NCBI GenBank assembly: GCA_947497905.1
Contig: CANMIH010000016.1
Location: 1 to 64,000, forward strand
DNA length: 64,000 bases
DNA from: an uncultured Pelagimonas sp.
Lineage (GTDB): Bacteria > Pseudomonadota > Alphaproteobacteria > Rhodobacterales > Rhodobacteraceae
Direction: 5' to 3'
How positions within the stretch are numbered: the first letter of the stretch is position 1; each line of letters begins with the position of its first letter. The notes under the pieces are model-generated. The model was given only the letters and a program-made list of their open reading frames with translations. It did no database searches and was not told the DNA's origin. This document shows, in pieces, positions 8,024 through 17,973 of this stretch. A program made the position numbers and the translations under genes.

Positions 8024-8497
8024 TTAATGAAGGGTTTTTGAAGGTGAATAAGTCGGCAGATCATCTGCCATATTGGCCATGCGCCGCAGCGCCAGACCGT
8101 AGGTTTGAGCCAGCTGGGCCAGAGCGGGCGCCACATCCGGGCGCACGATCAACGCCGCCATCAACATAGCGTCTTCGCGATTGCCTTCGCTGGCTGCGCC
8201 AATCAAATTGGCAAAACAGGCCTCATCGGCTCCGAGACATTTGCAGCCCACTTGATGACGCATGAGAGGGCGACGGCCATAATGGGCAATCATCGCGCCG
8301 ATCTCATTCAATGTGTCTGCGGTCTCGGTGCCAAGGTGGTGGCCAAGGCTGTTGGTGAATTCTGCCTCAAGCGCCGTATTCGCATTTCCGCGATCCGCCC
8401 ACAGGCGCAGGTAAATCACGGCGGCGGTTTCAACAGCATCCAGATCGGTCAAAACGCCAACGGCGGCCCCACCGCGGGGCGGATTGTGGAATGACAT
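8024..8497 (-). CDS. Unknown protein with CxC...C motif, first gene of imelysin cluster
   Basis: A 157-residue cytoplasmic-looking protein with no signal peptide. It is mostly helical by composition and carries GHHLGTE near residue 52 and a central GCKCLGADEAC (CxCx6C) that could bind a metal or an Fe-S cluster. The RBS is GGGAG before ATG 8497. It is the promoter-proximal gene of the imelysin/DHOR/imelysin/DUF1513 set, with an 18-nt gap to the next gene, so it is likely to be co-regulated with them. Family not recognised; a role in iron sensing or storage is only a guess. Confidence 0.75.
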   Translation of the reverse strand: MSFHNPPRGGAAVGVLTDLDAVETAAVIYLRLWADRGNANTALEAEFTNSLGHHLGTETADTLNEIGAMIAHYGRRPLMRHQVGCKCLGADEACFANLIGAASEGNREDAMLMAALIVRPDVAPALAQLAQTYGLALRRMANMADDLPTYSPSKTLH

Positions 8498-8616
8498 GGC
8501 TGGCTCCCGTTACGGCACTAAATTCCGACTCTATTGGTCGGGTACATCTGCGTTTTGCGGCACCGTCTGAGATATGTCAATCCTGAATGTTTTTGTTGGG
8601 TATAGAATCTTGGCAC

Positions 8617-8645
8617 AAAAAAGCCGGCACAAAGGCCGGCTTTCG
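8617..8645 (-). terminator. Terminator of cspA
   Basis: A 9-bp stem AAAGCCGGC / GCCGGCTTT; read on the minus strand it ends in a run of six T, 18 nt after the cspA stop codon. Confidence 0.88.
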
Positions 8646-8663
8646 TATCGTCTGTCAGTGCTC

Positions 8664-8870
8664 TTATTGCACTTCGATATCCACAGCGCTTTCGCGACCG
8701 TCGCGGCCGCTGCGCAGCTCGTAGGATACTTTCTGGTTGTCGGCGAGACCGGTCAGGCCCGAGCGCTCAACAGCCGAAATGTGTACGAAGATATCTTTGC
8801 CGCCATCGTCAGGTGCGATGAAGCCATAACCCTTGGTGGTGTTGAACCACTTCACGGTACCAGTTGCCAT
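8664..8870 (-). CDS. cspA: Cold-shock domain protein, CspA family
   Basis: A 68-residue single cold-shock domain (OB fold) that binds single-stranded RNA and DNA as an RNA chaperone. Both nucleic-acid-binding motifs are present: KGYGFIAPD (RNP1-like) and DIFVHISAV (RNP2-like), following MATGTVKWFN. The length is standard. A strong terminator follows. The 148-bp gap upstream could hold a long 5' leader of the kind known for cold-shock mRNAs, but I see no diagnostic structure. The paralogue letter cannot be assigned, so the symbol is generic. Confidence 0.95.
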   Translation of the reverse strand: MATGTVKWFNTTKGYGFIAPDDGGKDIFVHISAVERSGLTGLADNQKVSYELRSGRDGRESAVDIEVQ

Positions 8871-9018
8871 TTTACGTTTCCTTGTCAGTTCTGCCCGCGG
8901 AGGTGCGGCAGCGCGGCGTCGTCGTCTAATCGAGAACTGAGGCCGAACGGGAAACAGGTCGAGGTAGAGAGTAGCGAAAGTTGTATCTCAGACCCGGCGA
9001 TTCGTGTAAAGACCGAGC

Positions 9019-9396
9019 TCATACGCGATTGTGCCAAACTGCGGCAATTCCCGTATAAAACACGGCAGCCAGCGCCGCGGGCGTGCCGATCCAGCCAAAG
9101 TACCAAAGCGCTCCGGCAAAGGCGTCTTCCGCATAAGAGGCGGCAAACTGTGTCTTGCCGTAGGTGGCCAGAGCATAGGCAAACACAGCCAACCCGGCAA
9201 AGAGCGCGACGCGGATCACGGCTTTGATAGGCAAAAAATTGAGAACAAAAGCCACCGCAAGACCCGCGCCGCCTCCGATCAGCACCACCTTTTGCGACCA
9301 CCAGGGATGTGCGCCAAAGGTCTTAGGGAGATCCAGGAAATAGGCAGCGGCAAGGGCGGCGGCGGTCAGGGCAAGCGGGAGTATCTGGCGCATCAT
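9019..9396 (-). CDS. Small multi-pass membrane protein, unknown
   Basis: A 125-residue protein made of about four hydrophobic segments: residues 3-22, 37-58, 60-80 and 95-118, the last containing ALWYFGWIGTPAALAAVFYTGI. GAAGGA precedes the ATG pair at 9396/9393. No enzymatic motif and no recognised family. It lies between ettA and cspA on the same strand, with 148 bp to cspA and 175 bp from ettA, so it is probably an independent unit. Confidence 0.75.
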   Translation of the reverse strand: MMRQILPLALTAAALAAAYFLDLPKTFGAHPWWSQKVVLIGGGAGLAVAFVLNFLPIKAVIRVALFAGLAVFAYALATYGKTQFAASYAEDAFAGALWYFGWIGTPAALAAVFYTGIAAVWHNRV

Positions 9397-9528
9397 GTGT
9401 CCTTCTCATGAGATGGACCTGAGATCGGATCCCAGCGTTGCGATTTCCAGAGATATGACACCCGGCTGTCGGGGATGTGAGGGATGTTTCGTGGTTCGTT
9501 GAAGTGTTCTACAGCCCCCGTGAAACGA

Positions 9529-9556
9529 AAAAGGCCCGCCAGTGGCGGGCCCTTCG
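9529..9556 (-). terminator. Terminator of ettA
   Basis: Stem AAGGCCCGCC / GGCGGGCCCTT (one bulge) with a 3-nt loop; on the minus strand it is followed by TTTTCG, 16 nt after the ettA stop codon. Confidence 0.85.
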
Positions 9557-9571
9557 TAGATGTCACAGCGT

Positions 9572-11227
<1,656 letters not shown>

Positions 11228-11628
11228 GCGCGTTTGCTCCTGAGAATAGGTTAGTTGCTCAGGAAGTAGCGCTTTGCAGGCCCATACGCAATCGGGGACG
11301 CGGCATTTCAGACAGGAAAGACGCTAGCGCTAACGACGTGTTCGGGCGGGGGATAAAAGGTTTCAATTTCATTTATTTGCCGTTTTGAGGCATATGCGGA
11401 TGGGTAGTATTGCCTAAACTTTGCAACATTGCGAAAAATTAGTGCCTTGTTTTTGTGCAATATTTGCTGAGTTTGCTGATTTTGCTGCTGATTAGCGTCA
11501 ACACTCTATTAAGTCGTTATCAACAAATCGCTGTTGTTTTCGAGACAAGGCGAGTGCGTGTCTTCCCCCCCTGTATTGTTACGGGCCTATCCCGGCCAAC
11601 GTCAAAGTTTACTCTAGAGGAGTCTGCC
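11228..11628. promoter_or_regulatory. 401-bp gap between divergent ettA and the chemoreceptor gene
   Basis: Holds the promoters of two divergent genes and is AT-rich around 11390-11530. An open frame extends upstream from the chemoreceptor to 11455, but the coding-like sequence and RBS start only at 11629. A short direct repeat lies at 11463-11493. I could not place -35/-10 elements or a sigma-28-type flagellar promoter with confidence. Confidence 0.5.
11463..11493. repeat. Three tandem copies of a TTTGCTGA-like octamer
   Basis: TTTGCTGA occurs at 11463-11470 and 11472-11479, and as TTTGCTGC running into CTGATT at 11481-11493, a period of 9 nt. It lies 136 nt upstream of the chemoreceptor start. 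It may be a regulator site or chance low complexity. Confidence 0.4.
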
Positions 11629-14085
11629 ATGTCTGGTCTCACAGCTCGGCTCGGTTTTTGGAATAATCTACCGCTCAAGTGGAAAATGCCGCTTCAGATC
11701 GCGGTACCCACCATTTTCATTGCCCTTGCTGCGTCCGTCATGAGTTTCCTGCAGGCGTCCCATTCGCTAGAGGTGCAGCGTGATGCGGCTTATGACTATT
11801 TGATTGATGCCAAGGTCGAGAGCCTTGAGGTTTGGTGGGAAAGCGTCGGAGCGGACATCTCAATTCTGGCCGAAGGGCAAGATGTCCGTGAGGCCGTCGA
11901 AACCTTCACCCAAGGGTGGGACGAGTTAGGTGGCGATCAGGGATCATACCTGCGTGATGCCTATATCGAAAGCAATCCGCACCCACTGGGGTCGAAAGAT
12001 GCACTGGTTGATGCCGGGGATGGCACCAACTGGACCGGCCATCACGTGCGGTTTCACGAAGGATTTCAGAAGTTCCAGCAAGACCGCGGATACTATGATC
12101 TGTTCTTGTTCGATACTAAGGGCAACCTGATCTACTCGGTGTTCAAAGAGGCAGATTTCGCAACGAACTTTGAAAATGGCGAATATGCACAGAGCGGTCT
12201 TGGGGTCGTTTACCAACAGGCGGTCAAGGGCACGCGAGGCGCGCGGTACTTCTCGGATTTCGAACCCTATGCGCCAAGCGCAGGCGCACCTGCAAAGTTT
12301 GTAGCGTCGCCTGTTATGGACAAAAACGGTAATCTCATTGGTGTTGTGGCCCTGCAGATCCCGGTTGAAGACGCGATTGCGCGCATTCTCTCAGACGCCT
12401 CGTTGCTGGGTGAAACTGGACTTGTCTACATTATCGATGATGCAGGTCGTGCCCTTTCTACGTCGCCGAAAGACAACGGCCACAAGATGTTCGATATGCT
12501 GCCCGAGCTGCCATACATCGTTGAGGCGCGGTCAGGTGTAGATGTGGCTGCCACTGCCGAAGTCGGACTGTCCGGCAATCCGATCATCACCCGGTCTGGG
12601 CGGATTACCAGTGAAGGCACGGGTTGGAATGTGCTGCTTGAGCAGGACCTTGCAGAAGCAAATGCTGAACGTAATGAGCTTTTGATGATGACACTGGCCC
12701 AGCTTGGCGCGACGTTGGCTCTTGTTACCGTGATCTCGTTCCTGGTTGCACGTCTGTTGACGGGTCGTATTTCCAAACTTTCGGAAGGTGTGACGCGCAT
12801 CTCCGGTGAAGACTATGAAACCGCGGTAGATGGGGTTGAAGCGGGGGATGAGCTTGGCTCGATTTCCCGGTCTTTGGATGATCTCAAAGTCACTCTGGCA
12901 GATGGTAAAGAGGCCCGTCTGGCCCGTGAACGACATGCGGAGGAACAGGCCAAAGTTGTCGAACGTCTGGCCTCAGGTCTGCAGCTTCTGGCCAAAGGCA
13001 ACCTCGGATGCCAGATCCGGGAGGATCTTGGATCAGAATACGAACGCCTGCGTCGCAATTTCAACGAAACCGTTGAATCGCTTGGAGTGATTATCGGTGA
13101 GCTGCGCATGAATGCAGAGGCCATCGACGATGATGCCCGCATTCTGAGCGAAGGGGCTGACAGCCTGTCAAACCGGACGGAAAATCAGGCGGCGACGTTG
13201 GAGCAAACGGCGGCAGCAATGGAAGAGATCACCTCTACTGTCTCGTCGACAGCTGACGGGGCCCAGGAAATCGTTGGCGCTATTCGCAGTGCACAGGAAC
13301 AGGCCGAACGTGGCGAAGAAGTCCGCGACCGTGCGGTCAAGGCGATGGGGGAGATCGAGAAATCTTCGGGTCAGATCAGTCAGATCATTCAGGTGATGGA
13401 AGATATCGCCTTCCAGACCAACCTGCTCTCATTGAACGCGGGTGTGGAAGCCGCGCGTGCGGGCGAAGTGGGACGTGGCTTTGCGGTTGTTGCCTCGGAA
13501 GTTCGTGCGCTTGCTCAAAGGTCGTCGGACAGTGCCTCTGAAATTCGCAACCTGATCCTCAATTCCAATAGCAATGTCAGCAATGGTGTTGAGTTGGTGA
13601 GCGAGATGGGCGAGGCGATTGAGGCAATCCGGCATCGTGTCGTCGGGGTTTCCGAACAGGTCGGCAATATTGCGGCTGGGGCCTCTGAACAGTCGACCGG
13701 ATTGGCCGAAATCAACAATGGCATCACCATGTTGGATCAAGTGACCCAGGAAAACGCGGCTATGGTTGGAGAAAGTGCCGCGGCGGGGCGTGCCTTGCAG
13801 GAAAAAGCAGGCACATTGCGGTCGCTGGTGTCGCGCTTTCAGACCGATGAAACCACTGAGGCAAGTTTGAAGGCCGCACCAACAGTCGTCGCCCAACCCG
13901 ACGTGTTGGCAGGCAAAGGTCCGATGAATGATCATGCGGATACGTCCTCTTTGGGTTGGGATGCCGAGGACGCACGTCCCACAGTCGCAGAACAGCCGAT
14001 GGTAGATCCAGTTCCAGAAAGTACATCCGCGCCAGCGCCACGCAAAGCGGCGGCGGCTGGAGGAACGATCTGGCAAGATTTCTGA
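11629..14085 (+). CDS. Methyl-accepting chemotaxis protein
   Basis: An 818-residue transmembrane chemoreceptor. Segments: TM1 at about 21-41, periplasmic ~300-residue dCache-like sensor (residues ~45-345), TM2 at about 349-372, HAMP (~373-425), a second HAMP-like stretch, and the coiled-coil signalling domain with the hairpin tip FQTNLLSLNAGVEAARAGEV near residue 598. The C-terminus is a flexible Ala/Pro linker ending IWQDF, which fits the xWxxF pentapeptide that tethers CheR and CheB in other receptors. The start at ATG 11629 has AGAGGAG 8 nt upstream. The ligand is unknown; no che genes are nearby. Confidence 0.93.
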   Translation: MSGLTARLGFWNNLPLKWKMPLQIAVPTIFIALAASVMSFLQASHSLEVQRDAAYDYLIDAKVESLEVWWESVGADISILAEGQDVREAVETFTQGWDELGGDQGSYLRDAYIESNPHPLGSKDALVDAGDGTNWTGHHVRFHEGFQKFQQDRGYYDLFLFDTKGNLIYSVFKEADFATNFENGEYAQSGLGVVYQQAVKGTRGARYFSDFEPYAPSAGAPAKFVASPVMDKNGNLIGVVALQIPVEDAIARILSDASLLGETGLVYIIDDAGRALSTSPKDNGHKMFDMLPELPYIVEARSGVDVAATAEVGLSGNPIITRSGRITSEGTGWNVLLEQDLAEANAERNELLMMTLAQLGATLALVTVISFLVARLLTGRISKLSEGVTRISGEDYETAVDGVEAGDELGSISRSLDDLKVTLADGKEARLARERHAEEQAKVVERLASGLQLLAKGNLGCQIREDLGSEYERLRRNFNETVESLGVIIGELRMNAEAIDDDARILSEGADSLSNRTENQAATLEQTAAAMEEITSTVSSTADGAQEIVGAIRSAQEQAERGEEVRDRAVKAMGEIEKSSGQISQIIQVMEDIAFQTNLLSLNAGVEAARAGEVGRGFAVVASEVRALAQRSSDSASEIRNLILNSNSNVSNGVELVSEMGEAIEAIRHRVVGVSEQVGNIAAGASEQSTGLAEINNGITMLDQVTQENAAMVGESAAAGRALQEKAGTLRSLVSRFQTDETTEASLKAAPTVVAQPDVLAGKGPMNDHADTSSLGWDAEDARPTVAEQPMVDPVPESTSAPAPRKAAAAGGTIWQDF

Positions 14086-14114
14086 TTGCCCCCTGTCAAG
14101 CTGAAGCTTGATCG

Positions 14115-14150
14115 AGCCTGCCCGAGCGCGTAAGCCGGGCAGGCTTTTGT
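14115..14150 (+). terminator. Terminator after the chemoreceptor gene
   Basis: A 10-bp stem AGCCTGCCCG / CGGGCAGGCT with an 11-nt loop and a TTTTGTTT tail, 30 nt after the stop codon. The nadD ribosome-binding site begins just after the tail. Confidence 0.88.
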
Positions 14151-14165
14151 TTGAAGGAGAGATGC

Positions 14166-14783
14166 GTGGTTCGTCAGCATCTTGGACTGTCTCTGCCACG
14201 TGGCGCGCGAGTCGGAATTCTGGGGGGATCGTTTGACCCACCTCATGTCGGGCACCTGCATCTGTCACGTGAGGCGCTCAAGCGGTTTGGCCTCGATCGC
14301 GTAATCTGGTTGGTGAGCCCGGGAAATCCGCTCAAAACTGATGCTCCGGCATCGATGGAACGCCGTCTGAAGGCGGCCCGCCTTCTGGCAGATGACCCGC
14401 GCATCTGGATCAGCGATTTTGAACGTCCCTTGGGGACGCGGTTTACCCATGAAACGCTTGGTGCCATGACAAGGCTTTGGCCTCAGGTTCGTTTTGTTTG
14501 GTTGATGGGTGCGGATAATCTGGTGCAATTTCATAGATGGGACAATTGGCGCAGGATTATGTCGAGCTTGCCCGTTGGCGTTTTGGCTCGCCCCGGTCAC
14601 CGTATGGCCGCGTTACACTCCCCCACCACCCGGGCATTTTCCAACTTCCGGATTCCAGCAGAGCAGGCGCAATTGTTACCTATGCAACCCGCGCCTGCGT
14701 GGTGCTTTGTCAATATGCCGATGATGAGCACAAGCTCGACCCAAATCAGGCGTCTGGGTGGTTGGTCTTCTGGTGACACTTAG
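14166..14783 (+). CDS. nadD: Nicotinate-nucleotide adenylyltransferase
   Basis: About 205 residues. The cytoplasmic enzyme of NAD synthesis that converts nicotinate mononucleotide and ATP to deamido-NAD. The nucleotidyltransferase signature GGSFDPPHVGH (HxGH type) begins near residue 19, and the later segment WLMGADNLVQFHRW is typical of NadD. GTG 14166 is chosen because AAGGAG lies 6 nt upstream; an in-frame TTG at 14151 is also possible but has no good RBS. In many bacteria nadD sits next to rsfS; here it is followed by dacB after 65 bp. Confidence 0.93.
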   Translation: MVRQHLGLSLPRGARVGILGGSFDPPHVGHLHLSREALKRFGLDRVIWLVSPGNPLKTDAPASMERRLKAARLLADDPRIWISDFERPLGTRFTHETLGAMTRLWPQVRFVWLMGADNLVQFHRWDNWRRIMSSLPVGVLARPGHRMAALHSPTTRAFSNFRIPAEQAQLLPMQPAPAWCFVNMPMMSTSSTQIRRLGGWSSGDT

Positions 14784-14848
14784 ACGCTATTCTATGCTAG
14801 CAGCAATGAGCTGTTGCCGAACCGAATTCAGTGGGATTACATCCAAGT

Positions 14849-16363
14849 ATGACCAAGCCGATTTCACGACGTAATGTCCTGGCCTTTGCCATAGCCGGGG
14901 CTGTTTCAACGCTAGGAACGGGCGCTTTTGCCGCCGCCCCTGAAAGATCTTTGCTGCCCAAAGCGCGCCCAGATGGGTTGCTGAAGGCCTATCAGAAAAC
15001 TGCGGATGAGTTAATTGCCCGCGCCAATCTCGGCGGTGATGTGGGGTTTGCGGTGGCAGACGCGGCGACTGGGGTCGTTCAGGAAGGCACTTCAGCAGAT
15101 CTTCAGCTGCCACCGGCGAGCGTCGCAAAGGCCTTGACCGCCGCCTATGCGTTGGATGTGTTAGGTGAAGGGTACCGGTTTCGCACCCGAGTTTTGGCCA
15201 CAGGTCCCATCGAGAATGGGATTGTCCAGGGGGATTTGATCCTTGCGGGGGGCGGTGATCCGATCCTGAACACTGACGCCTTGGCCGGTCTTGCAGAACA
15301 GTTGAAAACCGCAGGGGTCACCGGGATCACCGGCGCGTTCCAAATCTGGGGGGGCGCCCTGCCGCAGATGATGCGGATCGACGCAACGCAGCCCGACCAC
15401 GTGGGTTATAATCCTCCCGTGTCCGGGCTGAACCTAAACTTCAACCGGGTGCATTTTGAATGGAAGCGCGCCGGGACAAATTACACTGTGACCATGCAGG
15501 CGCGGTCGTCGAAGTATCGCCCTGACGTGCGGGTGGCGCGGATGAGCGTCGAAGCCCGCAAAGCCCCGGTTTATGTTTATGAGGACCGTCAAACCCATGA
15601 CAGTTGGTCGGTGGCCAAGGGCGCTTTGGGGGATGGTGGGTCTCGGTGGTTGCCGGTCCGCAAGCCTGAGATCTACTCGGGTGAGGTATTTCTGACCCTC
15701 TGTAAATCTTTTGGTATCTCGCTCCCCAAAGCGGTCGCGATTGAAAAACTGCCTGAGGGGGCGAGCGAACTTGCGCTGCACCAAAGCTCGGCATTGCCCG
15801 AGGTGTTGAAAGGCATGTTGAAGTTCTCGACGAATTTGACTGCCGAAGTCGTGGGGCTTACGGCATCTAAGACGCGCACCGGTCAAGTGCCAGCATCGCT
15901 TCAGGCCTCGGCGGCTGAGATGAATCGCTGGGTGGAAGAGCGTTTGGGTGTCACGGGAATCGGACTGGTGGATCATTCTGGTTTGAACGAAGCAAGCCGA
16001 GTTAGCGCTCAGCAGATGATGACCGCTCTGTCCAAGTTGCGTCACACCAGCGCTTTGAAACCATTGCTCAAACCATTCAATCTTTTGGATGAAAAAGGCC
16101 GTCCTATACCGGATCATCCAATTCAGGTTGCGGCTAAGACCGGGACATTGAACTTTGTCAGCGGGCTGGCTGGGTATGTTGATCTCCCCGATGGCGGAGA
16201 ACTGGTGTTTGCTATCTTCAGTGGTGATCTGGATCGACGGGCGGCGCTGACCGTTGATCAGCGCGAGCGCCCCGAGGGTGGCAAATCATGGAACCGGCGG
16301 GCAAAACGCCTCCAGCGCGAATTGATCGAACGCTGGGGTGTTCTGTATACCGGGTCCACTTAA
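14849..16363 (+). CDS. dacB: D-alanyl-D-alanine carboxypeptidase/endopeptidase (PBP4 type)
   Basis: 504 residues. A periplasmic low-molecular-mass penicillin-binding protein of the S13 family that trims D-Ala and cleaves DD-crosslinks. The N-terminus has SRRNVLAF plus a hydrophobic stretch, a possible twin-arginine signal. Catalytic motifs: SVAK with nucleophile Ser91 and Lys94, STN in KFSTNLTAEV, and KTG in AAKTGTLNFVSG. ATG 14849 is used; GTG 14831 in the same frame would add six residues before the signal. Its stop codon overlaps that of the convergent L,D-transpeptidase gene by four bases. Confidence 0.93.
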   Translation: MTKPISRRNVLAFAIAGAVSTLGTGAFAAAPERSLLPKARPDGLLKAYQKTADELIARANLGGDVGFAVADAATGVVQEGTSADLQLPPASVAKALTAAYALDVLGEGYRFRTRVLATGPIENGIVQGDLILAGGGDPILNTDALAGLAEQLKTAGVTGITGAFQIWGGALPQMMRIDATQPDHVGYNPPVSGLNLNFNRVHFEWKRAGTNYTVTMQARSSKYRPDVRVARMSVEARKAPVYVYEDRQTHDSWSVAKGALGDGGSRWLPVRKPEIYSGEVFLTLCKSFGISLPKAVAIEKLPEGASELALHQSSALPEVLKGMLKFSTNLTAEVVGLTASKTRTGQVPASLQASAAEMNRWVEERLGVTGIGLVDHSGLNEASRVSAQQMMTALSKLRHTSALKPLLKPFNLLDEKGRPIPDHPIQVAAKTGTLNFVSGLAGYVDLPDGGELVFAIFSGDLDRRAALTVDQRERPEGGKSWNRRAKRLQRELIERWGVLYTGST

Positions 16364-16800
16364 TTCTCGATCACGACCTGAAGATTTTCTTTGCCCACGG
16401 CTTGGGTTAGCTTGAACAGAACCGCGGCATTTTCAGGGTGCAGACGGACACAGCCGGCAGAGGCTGGGCGGCCCAGACGGCTTACTTGATTGGTGCCGTG
16501 AATGGCGTAGTTGCCGCGAAAGAAAATCGCATAAGGCATCGGGGCATTATTGTAGAGACTGGATTTGTGGTATCTTGAAAGCCACTGAGCCGTGAAACTG
16601 CCGCGAGGCGTCCATTTGCCAGAACGCGCGGTTGAGACCGGCCAAGTGTGTGTGGCGACACCATCCTGAATGACAGTCAGCGTCTGGGACGAAATATCCA
16701 CTTTGGCGATCAATGGGGCAGCAAGACCCATCATCGGCATAAGCGAGAGAGCTAGGGCGCAGATGGCGGCAGAAACAACGCGCGGCATGAAAATCTCCAA
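16360..16800 (-). CDS. L,D-transpeptidase (YkuD) family protein
   Basis: 146 residues with a signal peptide (MPRVVSAAICALALSLMPMMG, after a few residues). The YkuD domain shows the catalytic signature HGTNQVSRLGRPASAGCVRLH, where SAGCVRL holds the nucleophilic Cys and HGT the conserved His. It would form 3-3 peptidoglycan crosslinks or attach lipoproteins, at short catalytic-domain-only length. It is convergent with dacB, which acts on DD-crosslinks, and the two stop codons share TTAA at 16360-16363. Confidence 0.9.
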   Translation of the reverse strand: MEIFMPRVVSAAICALALSLMPMMGLAAPLIAKVDISSQTLTVIQDGVATHTWPVSTARSGKWTPRGSFTAQWLSRYHKSSLYNNAPMPYAIFFRGNYAIHGTNQVSRLGRPASAGCVRLHPENAAVLFKLTQAVGKENLQVVIEN

Positions 16801-16857
16801 GTCAAAACAAACAGTGGTGCCAAAAAAGTGGCCTCAACAGAATACAAAATGATTAAC

Positions 16858-16888
16858 GCAGGGGCAGTCTGGGAATCCTGACCCCTGC
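16858..16888 (-). terminator. Probable terminator of the TerB-like gene
   Basis: Inverted repeat GCAGGGG-CAG / CTG-A-CCCCTGC with one bulged A. On the minus strand it is followed by a T-rich tail (TTAATCATTTT), 35 nt after the stop codon of the TerB-like gene. Confidence 0.6.
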
Positions 16889-16922
16889 GCTACTGTGCAT
16901 TCACTGCTTGTGGACTGGAGCC

Positions 16923-17348
16923 TTAGCCGGGCAGGTGCCGTGCCCGTGCACCGCGTTCGATGGCGGCTGCGTGAAGCCGGTCGATGGTCAATTCGTGGCG
17001 GATCTCTTCCAGGAGGCGCAACTCGCTTTCCTGAAGTTTGCCATCTGCCGCCGCCACATCACAGGACAGTGCGTAGGCGGTTTCGTTCAGATGCTCGGGC
17101 AGGTTGTCACGCACGAGGCCAAACAGTGCATCAAGACCGTCTTCCTGTTCAAACAGTTCAAACACGATGCTGGCGACGCGGCGGACGCGGTCTTCATCGT
17201 ATTTTGCAAAGATGGGCAGGTTGTTCACGGCGGTGTCGATTTTGACCAACTCAACGGTCCGTACGTTTTCATCCGAAGCCGACACGGCAATCATGATCGC
17301 TACCAGGCAATCCTGTGGTGACAGCGGGTGGGAAAGGGGGTCAGACAT
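16923..17348 (-). CDS. TerB-like (tellurite resistance TerB family) protein
   Basis: A 141-residue soluble all-helical protein with the TerB/DjlA-N type pattern: acidic pairs ASDENVRTVEL near residue 25 and AAADGKLQESELRLLEEI near residue 100 are the usual metal-contacting repeats. The function in this context is unknown; such lone TerB proteins are common in Rhodobacteraceae and do not imply tellurite resistance. ATG 17348 is chosen for the AGGAG 7 nt upstream. The frame stays open for 23 codons further upstream, without an RBS. Confidence 0.8.
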   Translation of the reverse strand: MSDPLSHPLSPQDCLVAIMIAVSASDENVRTVELVKIDTAVNNLPIFAKYDEDRVRRVASIVFELFEQEDGLDALFGLVRDNLPEHLNETAYALSCDVAAADGKLQESELRLLEEIRHELTIDRLHAAAIERGARARHLPG

Positions 17349-17431
17349 ACGGGCTCCTGAAACTGGATTTGCCTTCAAGATAAGAGGGCAAATCCCAAGG
17401 GGCAATGTGTCAGACAAAAATCACTGGAAAT

Positions 17432-17881
17432 TCAGGGCTGAGCGGTGAAGTGATAAGTAACCTGTTCAAAACTGGTGCAGGAAAACCCATAGGCAAAACG
17501 CAACCCCTCTGGGCCCGCAACCGTGCCATGTTCCGCATTGCCCGGTACATATAGAGCAACCCCCGCGCGGATTTCATGTTCGACCCCATCCAGTGTCACA
17601 ATGCCCGACCCTTCGAGCCCCAGGTACCATTCCGCCTCGGCATGACGATGAGGTTTGAGCTGATGGCCCGCTTCAAATTCTGCGATGCCCAGAACCATGT
17701 CACGTGGGGCCTGTTCTGATCCGTTGATCAAGGTGCGCCAGCGGACCTCACCATAGGTTGGATCGGTTCCGCCAGCCAAAGGCACCTGAGCGGCATCCAC
17801 GCAAAGCGGGGGGGTGGGGCTGTTTGCAGCGGTGGGCAGATCCGCCATGGTGGCAGTCATCGCTTGGGCTTGGTGTGTCAT
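17432..17881 (-). CDS. dddW: Cupin protein, candidate DMSP lyase DddW
   Basis: A 149-residue single-domain cupin. The metal site is complete: His78, His80, Glu84 and Tyr86 in PHRHAEAEWY, and His118 in NAEHG. This is the ligand pattern of cupin DMSP lyases, which cleave dimethylsulfoniopropionate to dimethyl sulfide and acrylate using a bound metal. As I recall, the corresponding residues in Ruegeria pomeroyi DddW are 81, 83, 87, 89 and 121, a constant offset of three, and that dddW is also divergent from a LysR gene. Both agree with the layout here. A cupin of another function remains possible, as no acrylate genes are nearby. Confidence 0.65.
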   Translation of the reverse strand: MTHQAQAMTATMADLPTAANSPTPPLCVDAAQVPLAGGTDPTYGEVRWRTLINGSEQAPRDMVLGIAEFEAGHQLKPHRHAEAEWYLGLEGSGIVTLDGVEHEIRAGVALYVPGNAEHGTVAGPEGLRFAYGFSCTSFEQVTYHFTAQP

Positions 17882-17973
17882 GGCGTCTCCTCTTCTCTGG
17901 CCGCATTTACGGCGACTTGCGTTGATCCGGCAATCTCGTAAAAAGGTTCAGTAACATGCGCTGAGGTTATGAT
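17882..17973. promoter_or_regulatory. Divergent promoter region between cupin and LysR genes
   Basis: This 92-bp gap must carry both promoters and, by analogy with other LysR-regulated divergent pairs, the regulator's binding site. A weak dyad TTCAG-N9-CTGAG is visible at about 17948-17966, but I cannot call an operator confidently. Confidence 0.4.

Noticed and set aside
8498-8573. Fur, Irr or RirA box before the imelysin cluster
   Set aside because: No palindrome close enough to the known consensus sequences to be claimed.
8871-9018. Cold-shock thermosensor leader or riboswitch upstream of cspA
   Set aside because: No conserved riboswitch core or cold-box-like element could be recognised by eye.
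11463-11493. Octamer triplet considered as iterons or a CRISPR remnant
   Set aside because: Only three copies of 8 nt with a 9-nt period and no spacers; kept only as a low-confidence repeat.
16923-17348. Tellurite resistance operon
   Set aside because: Only a lone TerB-like gene; no terC, terD or terZ family gene is nearby.
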